This document shows, piece after piece, positions 23,830-31,241 of a stretch of 37,912 bases of DNA. Both the position numbers and the translations under genes were made by a program. The DNA lies in assembly GCA_903847955.1 (NCBI GenBank), contig CAINFA010000053.1:1-37912 (forward strand), in the 5' to 3' direction. A model generated the notes under the pieces. The model was not told where the DNA came from, did not search any database, and was given only the letters and a program-made list of their open reading frames with translations. The number at the start of each line of letters is the position of its first letter. Position 1 is the stretch's first letter. This stretch comes from an uncultured Actinomycetes bacterium (GTDB taxonomy: Bacteria; Actinomycetota; Acidimicrobiia; Acidimicrobiales; RAAP-2).

Positions 23830-24863
23830 CCGAGACCACCGTGACCCAGCCGCCGACGGTGACCCCTGTCGACACTCCCGTGCTCAGGGTGCGCGACCTC
23901 GAGGTCCACTTCTCCGCCAAGAGCAAAGAAGGGGTGATCCGTCGCCCCAGCACCACCATCCACGCCGTCTGCGGGGTCAACTTCGACCTCTTCCAAGGCG
24001 AGACGCTCGGCCTCGTGGGCGAGTCGGGTTGCGGCAAGACCACGACGGCACGGGCCATCCTCCAGCTCGAGCGCGCCACTGGTGGCTCAGTGCAGTTCAA
24101 TGGCCGCGAGCTGCTGAACCTGAAGTTCGCCCAGATGCGCGAGGTCCGCAAGCACATCCAGTTCGTCTTCCAAGACCCCTTCGGTTCGCTCAACCCTCGC
24201 ATTCCCGTCGGCCAGACGATTGGGGAGCCCCTGATCATCCACAAGGCCGGCACGCGTGCGGAGCGGGCTGAGCGAGTTGCCGAGGTGATGCGACTCGTCG
24301 GGCTGGAGCCGAAGTTCATGAACCGCTTCCCCAATGAGTTCTCCGGTGGCCAGCGGCAGCGCGTCGGCATCGCTCGGGCGCTCATCATGGACCCGAGCGT
24401 GGTCATCTTGGACGAGCCGGTCTCCGCCCTCGACGTCTCGATCCAAGCTGGCGTCATCAACCTGCTCCAGGGGCTCCAGGACAAGCTCGGCGTCAGCTAC
24501 CTCTTCGTCGCCCACGACCTGTCGGTGGTGCGCCACGTGTCGAGCCGCGTGGCGGTGATGTACCTCGGCCGCGTGGTCGAGGTTGGCCCCAAGGCCGACA
24601 TCTACCGCTCGCCCATGCACCCCTACACCCAGGCGCTGCTATCGGCCGTGCCGATCCCCGACCCCAGGCGAGAGCGCAGCCGACAGCACATCATCCTCGA
24701 GGGTGACGTGCCGAGCCCGGTCAACCCGCCCTCGGGCTGCCGCTTCAGGACCCGGTGCTGGAAGGCGCAGGACATCTGCGCCAGCGAGACCCCTGCGCTC
24801 AACGACGCCGGTGGTGGCCACCAGGTGGCCTGCCACTTCCCCGAGGCAGCTTCGGTCCTCTAG
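23826..24863 (+). CDS. oppF: OppF/DppF-family ABC transporter ATPase
   Basis: 345 residues; the ATG overlaps the oppD stop by 4 nt. Walker A GESGCGKTT, Q-loop FQDPFGSLNP, signature FSGGQRQRVGIARAL, Walker B VVILDEPVSALD and switch H in VAHDLS. The C-terminal region keeps the cysteine pattern CRFRTRCWKAQDIC plus ACHF. It is the second ATPase of the heterodimeric pair. The gene ends the importer operon; a weak hairpin follows at 24916-24932. Confidence 0.93.
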   Translation: MTETTVTQPPTVTPVDTPVLRVRDLEVHFSAKSKEGVIRRPSTTIHAVCGVNFDLFQGETLGLVGESGCGKTTTARAILQLERATGGSVQFNGRELLNLKFAQMREVRKHIQFVFQDPFGSLNPRIPVGQTIGEPLIIHKAGTRAERAERVAEVMRLVGLEPKFMNRFPNEFSGGQRQRVGIARALIMDPSVVILDEPVSALDVSIQAGVINLLQGLQDKLGVSYLFVAHDLSVVRHVSSRVAVMYLGRVVEVGPKADIYRSPMHPYTQALLSAVPIPDPRRERSRQHIILEGDVPSPVNPPSGCRFRTRCWKAQDICASETPALNDAGGGHQVACHFPEAASVL

Positions 24864-24915
24864 GACCGGCATCGCGTCTTCCTCCAAGGGCGCCCACGGC
24901 CGGCCAGCGCAACGC

Positions 24916-24932
24916 CCCTCGTCGAACGAGGG
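24916..24932 (+). terminator. Weak hairpin downstream of the importer operon
   Basis: CCCTCGT (24916-24922) and ACGAGGG (24926-24932) can pair around a 3-nt loop, 53 nt after the oppF stop. Stem short, no U-tract; termination is only possible. Confidence 0.35.
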
Positions 24933-24995
24933 TGACGGCACGGCGCCACCTGGCCGAGGTGCGGTGGCTGTACACCAACGACGCCCTCGTGCACG

Positions 24996-25020
24996 ACCTC
25001 GAGAGGCGTGTCGTCGAGGT
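24996..25020 (-). terminator. Possible hairpin after the tRNA gene
   Basis: ACCTCGA (24996-25002) and TCGAGGT (25014-25020) form a 7-bp inverted repeat 12 nt beyond the 3' end of the minus-strand tRNA. Confidence 0.35.
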
Positions 25021-25032
25021 GCTGGCACTTCG

Positions 25033-25109
25033 TGGTCGGGCTGACAGGATTTGAACCTGCGACCTCTGCGTCCCGAACGCAGCGCGCTACCAAACTGCGC
25101 CACAGCCCG
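25033..25109 (-). tRNA. tRNA-Pro (anticodon CGG)
   Basis: Read on the minus strand, CGGGCTG and CAGCCCG form the 7-bp acceptor stem, with discriminator A and an encoded CCA (plus-strand 25033-25035). The anticodon arm is CTGCG-TTCGGGA-CGCAG, giving anticodon CGG for proline CCG codons. The D-arm (GGCGCAGTTTGGTAGCGC) and T-arm (GGTTCAAATCC) are normal. Total 77 nt with CCA. Confidence 0.96.
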
Positions 25110-25136
25110 TCACCAGGCGAGCCCGGCGAGGAACCA

Positions 25137-25142
25137 AGCGTA
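25137..25142 (-). promoter_or_regulatory. -10-like element for tRNA-Pro
   Basis: TACGCT on the minus strand, 27 nt before the tRNA 5' end. It is a good -10-like hexamer of the type found before several genes here. The hairpin GGCGCT/AGCGCC (25167-25182), straddling the stop codon of the upstream CBS gene, may separate the two transcripts. Confidence 0.4.
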
Positions 25143-25174
25143 GTCGACACCGTGGAGGGTCGAGGAGGCGCTCC

Positions 25175-26041
25175 TCAGCGCCCGTTCGAGCCACCCTCTG
25201 GGCGCTCAGCCTCGGCGAGCGGAGCCGTCAGCTGCTTGACCAGCACCTTGGCGATGCGCCGCTTGTCCATCTCGGCCACCTTGAACTCGAAGCCGGGCAC
25301 CGTCGCCACCTCTTGCTCCTCAGGGATGTGGCCGAACAGCTCGAAGAGGTAGCCCCCGAAGGTGACGTACTCCCCATCGGCCACCTCGACCCCGAGGGCG
25401 CGGACCTCGTCGAGGGAGGCCCGGCCGTCGACCAACCACCGGGTGCGGTCGACACGAATCACTGGGGGCTCCTCGGCCTCGTCGAACTCATCGGCGAGGT
25501 CTCCCACCAAGGGCTCGAGGAGGTCCTTGATGGTGAGCACGCCAGCCACCCCGCCGAACTCGTCGACCACCACTGCGAACCGCCGGCGGGCCTGGCGGAG
25601 GTCAGCGAGTGCCTCGAGCACGGTCAACGACTCGGGGATGACGTGAGCGTCGCGGAGTCGCTTGGAGATATCCAGCCGGCTGGGCTCATGGCCCTGGGCC
25701 TGGTTGGTGCGGAACAGATCGGTGACGTAGAGCACGCCGACCAGGTCGTCGAGCTCATCGGTGACCACGGGAAAGCACCGGTGGCCGGTCGCACGCACCG
25801 CTTGGGCCACCGCTTCGGCGGTAACCGGCAGCTGCAGGGCGACCACGTCGAGCCTGGGGGTCATCACCTCCCGCACGTCGAGCGTCTTGAGGTCCGCCAA
25901 GGCAGCGACGATCAACTGCTCCTGCTCGAGCGCAGGGGAACTGGCCTCAGGGGTGGGACCACCGTGATCTCTGCTGCGCAGGCGGTGCAGCAGCGATCCC
26001 CGGCCCTTGGCCGAGGGGGGTTGGTCCCCGGGCGCGCTCAC
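25175..26041 (-). CDS. CBS-domain CorC/HlyC-like protein without membrane domain
   Basis: 288 residues. After a low-complexity N-terminus (1-40) comes the VREVMTPRLDVVAL motif that opens CorC-type CBS pairs, two CBS repeats (about 55-180, with FPVVTDELDDLVGVLYVTDL and FAVVVDEFGGVAGVLTIKDLLEPLVG) and the CorC_HlyC transporter-associated domain (about 205-275, with YVTFGGYLFELFGHIP). The DUF21 membrane domain of longer relatives is absent, as in CorC. Family members regulate Mg/Co export by sensing nucleotides; the role here is inference. The GTG overlaps the receiver gene's stop by 4 nt, so it ends a four-gene operon. Confidence 0.85.
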   Translation of the reverse strand: MSAPGDQPPSAKGRGSLLHRLRSRDHGGPTPEASSPALEQEQLIVAALADLKTLDVREVMTPRLDVVALQLPVTAEAVAQAVRATGHRCFPVVTDELDDLVGVLYVTDLFRTNQAQGHEPSRLDISKRLRDAHVIPESLTVLEALADLRQARRRFAVVVDEFGGVAGVLTIKDLLEPLVGDLADEFDEAEEPPVIRVDRTRWLVDGRASLDEVRALGVEVADGEYVTFGGYLFELFGHIPEEQEVATVPGFEFKVAEMDKRRIAKVLVKQLTAPLAEAERPEGGSNGR

Positions 26042-26472
26042 GCGCCCTTCGTGGTGTCGGCGACGAGGACCGGCGAGGGCAGGTAGCTGTCGTCGTCGTA
26101 GTGCTCGCCGGCCAAAATGGCCTTGGTGGCCCGGCGAAGCCGCAGCGCGTCGATGGGCTTGACGACGAAGCCCTCAGCGCCCGAACGGCGGGCCAAGAAG
26201 ACGTCGGCTCTCCGGTCGAGCAGCATCAGCACGGGCACGTGGGCGATGGCGCCGTAGGACTCCTCGAGGCGGAGCTCCAAGGTCACCGCCATCGCGCCCA
26301 TGTTCGACATCTGCAGGTCCAAGATGCACAGGTCGACCTCGTTGGCCTTGACCAGCGCCAAGGCGTCGGGCCCAGAGCTGGCCTCGAGCATGGTGGTCGA
26401 GCCGTCAGTCACCGTTGCGATGACCTCTTGGCGGACGGCCTTCGAGTCACTGGCGACGACGATGGTGGGCAC
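26038..26472 (-). CDS. Orphan single-domain response regulator (receiver)
   Basis: 144 residues. A receiver fold with phosphoacceptor region CILDLQMSNMG (Asp near residue 54), the switch Thr/Ser region VPVLMLLD and the conserved lysine in FVVKPIDALRL. A short C-terminal tail (about 25 residues) has no output domain. No histidine kinase lies nearby. Between the upstream ATPase gene and this one are 9 nt, within which TAGGAT (plus-strand 26479-26484, including the ATPase stop codon) lies exactly 6 nt before the GTG. An internal leaderless promoter is therefore possible in addition to operon read-through. Partner unknown; likely acts by protein interaction. Confidence 0.82.
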   Translation of the reverse strand: MPTIVVASDSKAVRQEVIATVTDGSTTMLEASSGPDALALVKANEVDLCILDLQMSNMGAMAVTLELRLEESYGAIAHVPVLMLLDRRADVFLARRSGAEGFVVKPIDALRLRRATKAILAGEHYDDDSYLPSPVLVADTTKGA

Positions 26473-26481
26473 GGCGAAATC

Positions 26482-27570
26482 CTAGCGGTTGGTGGTGCTC
26501 GACTCCGGCGACGCACCACCGCTGCCAACGAGCAACCCGGCGAGCACCATCAGCGAGGACCGATCGGCGATGTCGAGCTCCATGAGGGGGAGCTCGCCCA
26601 CCGGGGCAGGGGCGATGGCGGCCACCAGCCCGGCCACCGCAGCTCGATCGGCGGTGGCCAGCCGCTCGAGGTGGGCGAGGTTCTCGAGGTAGGGCTCGAG
26701 CGAGGGATCGGGAGAGACCTCGACGGGTCCGAAGCTGGGGTGGATGCGGTTGACCACCATGGCGGTCACCGTGGTGCCGGCGTCGGCCAGCTTCTGGGCG
26801 AAGAAGCGGGCCTCGGCCACCGCATCTGGTCGCGGTGAGGTGACCACCACGTAGCGGGTGCCCTCGGCTTCGAGCACCGCCTTGACCGCCCTGGCCCGCT
26901 CGGAGAACCCGTCCTCCATGCCGGCGAAGGCTTGGAAGAAGGCCACCGCGTCAGCCACCAGCTCGGCGCCCGCTGCCACCGAGATGGTCCGCAGCAGGGC
27001 TTGGGTGGCGACACCCAAGACCCTGAGGTAGGCCTTGGTCGGCATGAGCAGGGCCCGGAAGATCTTGTTCTCGAGCAGGTTGGTCAGCCGCCGGGGGGCA
27101 TCGAGGAGGTCGAGGGCGTTCCTCGTCGGCGGGGTGTCGACGATGACGAGGTCGAAGGCTCCTGAGGTGGTCAGCTCGTAGAGCTTCTCCATCGCCATGT
27201 ACTCCTGGGTGCCACCCAGCGAGGAGGAGAGGTTCTGGTAGAGCCGGTTGGCCCGGATCTTGGCCGCCTGCTCGTCCGAGCTCGAGTACCGCCGCACCAG
27301 GTCGTCGAAGGTCCCTTGGCTGTCGAGCATCACCGCCCACAGCTCTCCGTCGCGCTCGCCGGGCACCTTCGTGGGGAGGTTGGAGACCTCCGCCAGCCCG
27401 AGCGCGTCGGCCAGGCGACGGGCGGGGTCGACCGTGATCACACACACCCGGCGCCCCGCTGTGGCCAGGCCCACTGCGAGGGAGGCTGAGACCGTGGTTT
27501 TGCCCACGCCCCCTGGCCCACAGCACACGATGACCGATGCCCCCTCGAGGGCTCGAAGCAGCTCAGCCAC
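26482..27570 (-). CDS. ArsA/Get3-family ATPase, second of pair (Rv3680-like)
   Basis: 362 residues; the GTG overlaps the previous gene by 8 nt. P-loop CGPGGVGKTT (residues 17-26) and switch I VDPARRLADALGL (47-59), plus the DLVIVDTPPTRNALDLL Walker B/switch II region. The deviant-Walker signature lysine two residues after the first Gly is Pro19 here. Family members are ArsA arsenite-pump ATPases, Get3 tail-anchor chaperones and the mycobacterial two-subunit complex Rv3679/Rv3680. The pair next to a divergent whiB matches the last arrangement as I remember it. No arsenical-pump gene or arsenic-binding cysteine set is visible, so arsenite export is unlikely. Confidence 0.85.
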   Translation of the reverse strand: MAELLRALEGASVIVCCGPGGVGKTTVSASLAVGLATAGRRVCVITVDPARRLADALGLAEVSNLPTKVPGERDGELWAVMLDSQGTFDDLVRRYSSSDEQAAKIRANRLYQNLSSSLGGTQEYMAMEKLYELTTSGAFDLVIVDTPPTRNALDLLDAPRRLTNLLENKIFRALLMPTKAYLRVLGVATQALLRTISVAAGAELVADAVAFFQAFAGMEDGFSERARAVKAVLEAEGTRYVVVTSPRPDAVAEARFFAQKLADAGTTVTAMVVNRIHPSFGPVEVSPDPSLEPYLENLAHLERLATADRAAVAGLVAAIAPAPVGELPLMELDIADRSSLMVLAGLLVGSGGASPESSTTNR

Positions 27571-28522
27571 CGTTGGCCGCCAAGGTGCTGATGCCCGCCT
27601 CGAGGGCTTCAGCCAAGACCGTGAGCCCGTCGATGTCCACCCTCTTCGTGTCGAGCCGAGGCAGGACGACCTGGGGGAGCGGCAGCTCTCGGGCTAACCG
27701 GGTGCGCTGGAGCTGGGCCAAGCTGGATCGGTCCACGGAGAACTGCCGGGCGGCTTCCAAGCGCTCGAGAGCCGCGGCGTCGAGGCCAGGGTGCGCGAAG
27801 GGGTCGATGGGCACCTCCAAGGCCGGGTCAACCTCTTCCATGGCGTTGACCACGATGAGGGCCAAGGAGACCCCGGCCTTGTCCTCGACGAAGTACGCGG
27901 CCTCAATCAGCTCGGTGGTGGGGAGCTCCTCGGGCAAGGTGACCAGTACCACCTTGCACCTCGCAGGGTCGGTCAGCAGCTCAACCACCCCTTGGGCCTG
28001 GTTCCGGACCGGGCCGCTGCGTGCCGCATCGACCATGCCCGCAGAGGAGGTCAAGAAGGTCTTGGCGTGTCCCGTGGCCGGCGCATCCACCACGATGAGG
28101 TCGGCCACTTGGTCGTGCTCGAAGGAGCGGATCTTGCCCAGCACGAGCACGTCTTTGATGCCCGGGATGGCGGTGGCCACCACCTCGACGATGCCAGCAG
28201 AGACCAGTCGCTTGGTGGCCCGCTTGAGCCCGTGGTCGGCCAGGTACTCGATCAAGGCGTCGTCAGGGGTCAGCTGCTTGGCACGGATCGGACCACGCTT
28301 GCCGTCAGCCACGACCAGGTCGACGCCCTCGTAGGTCAACGGCTCGGTCGAGCCGAAGAGCTGGGAGAGCTCGGGCTTGCCGTCGAGCTCAACCAGCAGA
28401 ACCCGCAACCCGGCCCGGGCTGCCACGAGGGCCAAGGCGGCAGCCGTCGTCGTCTTCCCGACGCCCCCCTTGCCGGCGACGATGATGACCCGGCTCTGTC
28501 GGCAGAACGCCTCAACGTCCAT
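27563..28522 (-). CDS. ArsA/Get3-family ATPase, first of pair (Rv3679-like)
   Basis: 319 residues. The P-loop AGKGGVGKTTT (16-26) keeps the signature lysine K18. The switch I position reads LDGKPELSQLFG (46-57) and lacks the DPA of its partner. Walker B region DLIVVDAPATGHAKTFL. It precedes and overlaps the second ATPase gene, so the two most likely form a heterodimer with split or asymmetric active sites, as proposed for the mycobacterial homologues. TACGCT (plus-strand 28532-28537) lies 9 nt before the ATG, giving a very short leader. Divergent from whiB. Confidence 0.85.
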   Translation of the reverse strand: MDVEAFCRQSRVIIVAGKGGVGKTTTAAALALVAARAGLRVLLVELDGKPELSQLFGSTEPLTYEGVDLVVADGKRGPIRAKQLTPDDALIEYLADHGLKRATKRLVSAGIVEVVATAIPGIKDVLVLGKIRSFEHDQVADLIVVDAPATGHAKTFLTSSAGMVDAARSGPVRNQAQGVVELLTDPARCKVVLVTLPEELPTTELIEAAYFVEDKAGVSLALIVVNAMEEVDPALEVPIDPFAHPGLDAAALERLEAARQFSVDRSSLAQLQRTRLARELPLPQVVLPRLDTKRVDIDGLTVLAEALEAGISTLAANGG

Positions 28523-28607
28523 GATCGACCCAGCGTACTGGCGAGGGGCGCCTCGGGCTCCATGACCGGTGTGTGACGGCTAGGTGGACGTGAGGTTGCC
28601 GCAGGGG

Positions 28608-28613
28608 TACAGT
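28608..28613 (+). promoter_or_regulatory. -10-like element of the whiB gene
   Basis: TACAGT, with the transcription start expected near 28620. The leader would then be about 22 nt and include a run of six G immediately upstream of the ATG region (28632-28637). Confidence 0.4.
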
Positions 28614-28642
28614 CACCGAACACGAGTCACTGGGGGGTGGCG

Positions 28643-28906
28643 ATGCACAACGTCGTGGAAACGTGGCAGATGATGGCGGCATGCCGGGGTCCGAGGGCGG
28701 AGTTGTTCTTCCCGCCGAGCACGCCAGAGCGCAAGGAAGACAAGCTCCACCGTGAGCACAACGCCAAGGCGATCTGTGCCGAGTGCAAGGTGCGAGCAGA
28801 TTGCCTGTCCTACGCCTTAGCCATCCACGAACCCCACGGCATCTGGGGCGGCCTCAACGAGGTCGAGCGCCGGGTGCTCGAGGGCCAGGGGTCTGCCAGC
28901 CGCTGA
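28643..28906 (+). CDS. WhiB-family Fe-S transcriptional regulator
   Basis: 87 residues from ATG 28643; a GTG two codons earlier is possible. The four [4Fe-4S] ligands are C14, C45, C48 and C54 (C-x2-C-x5-C). They are followed by the WhiB turn GIWGGLNEVERR and a short basic C-terminus. WhiB proteins are actinobacterial redox/NO-responsive regulators that bind the housekeeping sigma factor. Divergent placement next to an ArsA-like pair resembles the whiB4 locus of mycobacteria, but I cannot assign the subclass from sequence. It ends 3 nt before the convergent VKOR stop. Confidence 0.93.
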   Translation: MHNVVETWQMMAACRGPRAELFFPPSTPERKEDKLHREHNAKAICAECKVRADCLSYALAIHEPHGIWGGLNEVERRVLEGQGSASR

Positions 28907-28909
28907 GGT

Positions 28910-29389
28910 TCAGCGACTGCGCTCGAGCATCTTGGGCACGCTCGTGATCACGAGCACGAAGACCACGAAGGTGGTCAGGTGCACCGAGGTGCACCACAGG
29001 CAGATGTGGTTCTTGATGAACAGCTCGATGTAGATCAGGTAGCAGCAGAACCCCATCCCACCCACGATGCTCACGAGGCGCAGTTGGTGGACCCACCGCA
29101 GGTCGCTGGCCCACAGCGGTGGCGAGTTCAGCACCACCATGGCGATCCAGTAGCCGAGTCCGAGCACGGCGAAGGGAATCGAGAAGGCCGAGGAGTAGGC
29201 CCCGGTGATCACGTCGCCGCAGTTGATGACCCCGGTGTTGGGGCAAAACGGCTGCAGGTGGGTGTTGTAGTGCAGCACCGTGAGGTAGGTCGAGAGCCCA
29301 ACCCCAAGCAGCGAGAGCACGAAGGTGGACCACACCACCGCCGGTGCGGCCCGGTTGAGCTCACTGCGGTGGTCGGTGGTGGTGGTCAT
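28910..29389 (-). CDS. Vitamin K epoxide reductase family (VKOR, DsbB-like) membrane protein
   Basis: 159 residues from ATG 29389 (ATGA overlap with the previous gene). Four or five hydrophobic helices. The loop cysteines C49 and C57 (CPNTGVINC) and the active-site CLWC (C130/C133) are those of bacterial VKOR, which reoxidises a periplasmic thiol oxidase and passes electrons to quinone, the role of DsbB. The usual conserved Ser/Thr region follows C57 (GDVITGAYSSAFSIPFAVLGLGYW). Cotranscription with a thioredoxin-fold protein supports a disulfide-forming pair. Confidence 0.92.
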   Translation of the reverse strand: MTTTTDHRSELNRAAPAVVWSTFVLSLLGVGLSTYLTVLHYNTHLQPFCPNTGVINCGDVITGAYSSAFSIPFAVLGLGYWIAMVVLNSPPLWASDLRWVHQLRLVSIVGGMGFCCYLIYIELFIKNHICLWCTSVHLTTFVVFVLVITSVPKMLERSR

Positions 29390-30240
29390 GAGGTCTCCTC
29401 GAGGGTGGGTCGACAAGTGGTTCGTGGCACCTCGCCGGTGAGCACGCACAGCTGGTCGGTGATGGCCTGGGCCGCGGTGACGATGCCTTGGGTGGCCGCC
29501 ACGCTGGGATCACCCAGCCCATCGGCGATCTGCTGCCGGGACATCCCCACCAAGGTGGTGGGAGCGAACTGGGCACCGACGATCTGGGCTCGACCACCGA
29601 GGTCGACGAGGGGGATGGTCGCCGGCGGGCTTGCGTGGAGGAGCAGGTTCCGCGCCGCTGCTGACAAGGCATTCAGGGGCGGGTGCAGCCCCAGCGCGTT
29701 CACCCCCGAGGCGTACAGCTCGGTGGCGGTGAAGGCGAGGTAGGGGCTCGTGTAGTGCACCCGTGAGAACGAGATCGAGTCCAAGAAGCCTGGCGTGGTC
29801 GATCCGGTCGAGGTGGCCGTCCCGAGCGAGCTGAAGGTGCCGAAGTGGCTCAGCGCCACGAGCAACGGCCACCGCTCGGCGGCGCAGGCGGTGCAGTACT
29901 CCGCCCCGAGGAAGGTCACGAGGGGGACCCGGCGACCGTTGACCACGGCGGTGTGCAGCGGGCCGTTGGTGCTCCGCAGCGGCGTGGTGGGCACGAGGGT
30001 GGGCATCGCCGCCTCGGTGGCCAGCGTCGCAGGGCTCACCGAGGTGGCGGCGTCGAGCACCGAGGTGGGCAGCGGGGTGAACGGCGTGGTCACGGGAGCG
30101 ACCGGGACGGCGGTGACTTGGGCGACGACGAGCGCCACGACCGCGATGGCCACGACCACCGACAACGCCCAGGTCGCGAGCACGAGCACGGCGGGGCGAT
30201 GAGGGCCGAGGTCCGCTGCTTGGGTGTCGGTGCCCGCCAT
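29386..30240 (-). CDS. DUF929-like membrane-anchored thioredoxin-fold protein
   Basis: 284 residues. One membrane segment (about 18-42), a Pro/Thr/Val-rich linker, then a thioredoxin-like part starting VPLVTFLGAEYCTACAAERW, with a CTAC pair at C116/C119. The remainder, with FSRVHYTSPYLAFTATELY, matches the DUF929 type. A second cysteine pair lies near the C-terminus (LCVLTGEVPRTTC). It is the likely thiol oxidase or isomerase whose active site is recycled by the VKOR encoded next. The leader has GAGGAG and a TAAGGT -10 (plus-strand 30268-30273). It is divergent from the NUDIX gene. Confidence 0.82.
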   Translation of the reverse strand: MAGTDTQAADLGPHRPAVLVLATWALSVVVAIAVVALVVAQVTAVPVAPVTTPFTPLPTSVLDAATSVSPATLATEAAMPTLVPTTPLRSTNGPLHTAVVNGRRVPLVTFLGAEYCTACAAERWPLLVALSHFGTFSSLGTATSTGSTTPGFLDSISFSRVHYTSPYLAFTATELYASGVNALGLHPPLNALSAAARNLLLHASPPATIPLVDLGGRAQIVGAQFAPTTLVGMSRQQIADGLGDPSVAATQGIVTAAQAITDQLCVLTGEVPRTTCRPTLEETS

Positions 30241-30314
30241 CTGGGTGTGCTCCTCGATTCGGCCCCCACCTTAGAGGCCGACGCTGGCAACGTCCTGTGG
30301 AGCTGGCTCAGCAC

Positions 30315-30320
30315 TAGCGT
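30315..30320 (+). promoter_or_regulatory. -10-like element of the NUDIX gene
   Basis: TAGCGT ends exactly 6 nt before GTG 30327, predicting a leaderless mRNA. The divergent thioredoxin-fold gene uses TAAGGT on the other strand, 42 bp away. Confidence 0.5.
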
Positions 30321-30326
30321 GAGGTC

Positions 30327-31241
30327 GTGGCACGAGGCTCGCTCACCGACAAGTCCGCCATGCGGTTGGCCGCCACCGTGATGGTGGTCCGCGACGCCGA
30401 GGGCGGCGGGGCCATCGAGGTGCTGATGGTCCGGCGCAACCTCAACTCAGACTTCGTCGGCGGGGCCTACGTCTTCCCCGGTGGAGCGGTGGACCCCGAG
30501 GATTCCTCCCCCGAGCTCGAGGCCAGGTGCCCCGGGCGCACCGACGCGGAGGCCTCCGAGATCCTCGGGATCGAGAGCGGCGGGCTCGCCTACTGGGTTG
30601 CGGTGCTGCGGGAGTGCTTCGAAGAAGCTGGGGTGCTGTTGGCTCGCGATGGCACCGGGGCACCCTTGCGGCTCGATGCCGAGGAGGTGACGGCACGCTT
30701 CGTCGAGCACCGACGTGCGCTCAACGCCAACGAGCGTCGCTTCGAGGACATCCTCACCGCCGAGGACCTCCAGCTCGACGTCGCCGACGTGCACTACTTC
30801 GCCCACTGGATCACCCCCGAAGGAGCGCCCCGCCGCTACGACACCCGGTTCTTCGTGGCGAGGGCCCCCGAGGGGCAGACCCCAGCGCACGACGCCGGGG
30901 AGACCATCGCTGATCTGTGGATCAGCCCCGCCGATGCCCTCGAGCGGCACCAGGCGGGCGAGATCGACCTGATCTTCCCCACCATCAAGAACCTCCAGGC
31001 CATTGGGCGTTTCGCCACGGTCGATGCGCTCCTCGAGGCGGCTGCTGCCGCTGGCGAGGTGCCGACGGTGACCCCCCGGATCACCGTCTCGGACCAAGGG
31101 GTGCGCATCTTGCTCCCCGGCGACGAGGGCTACGACGAGGCCACCGTTGCCGCCAGCCCCTCGAACCCCGGCCAGTTCAACGACACCATCCGGGTCATCT
31201 CCTTGGCTGCCACCGAAGAGGGCGTGGCCGAGGGGTCTTAG
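30327..31241 (+). CDS. NUDIX hydrolase, NUDT7/NUDT19-like
   Basis: 304 residues. The NUDIX box is split: GGAYVFPGGAVDPED near residues 47-61 is followed, after an insertion of about 35 residues, by RECFEEAGVLLA (about 94-105), the REUxEExGU half. The downstream AHWITPEGAPRRYDTRFFVA strand is typical of peroxisomal-type NUDT7/NUDT19 proteins and their actinobacterial relatives, several of which cleave CoA or acyl-CoA diphosphates. The substrate here is inferred from that likeness only. The stop codon overlaps the convergent mrp stop (TTAG, 31238-31241). Confidence 0.87.
   Translation: MARGSLTDKSAMRLAATVMVVRDAEGGGAIEVLMVRRNLNSDFVGGAYVFPGGAVDPEDSSPELEARCPGRTDAEASEILGIESGGLAYWVAVLRECFEEAGVLLARDGTGAPLRLDAEEVTARFVEHRRALNANERRFEDILTAEDLQLDVADVHYFAHWITPEGAPRRYDTRFFVARAPEGQTPAHDAGETIADLWISPADALERHQAGEIDLIFPTIKNLQAIGRFATVDALLEAAAAAGEVPTVTPRITVSDQGVRILLPGDEGYDEATVAASPSNPGQFNDTIRVISLAATEEGVAEGS

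Noticed and set aside
26482-28522. Arsenical pump ATPase
   Set aside because: The arsenic-binding cysteines and any arsB or arsR gene are lacking, and the two-gene arrangement beside whiB fits the mycobacterial-type pair better.
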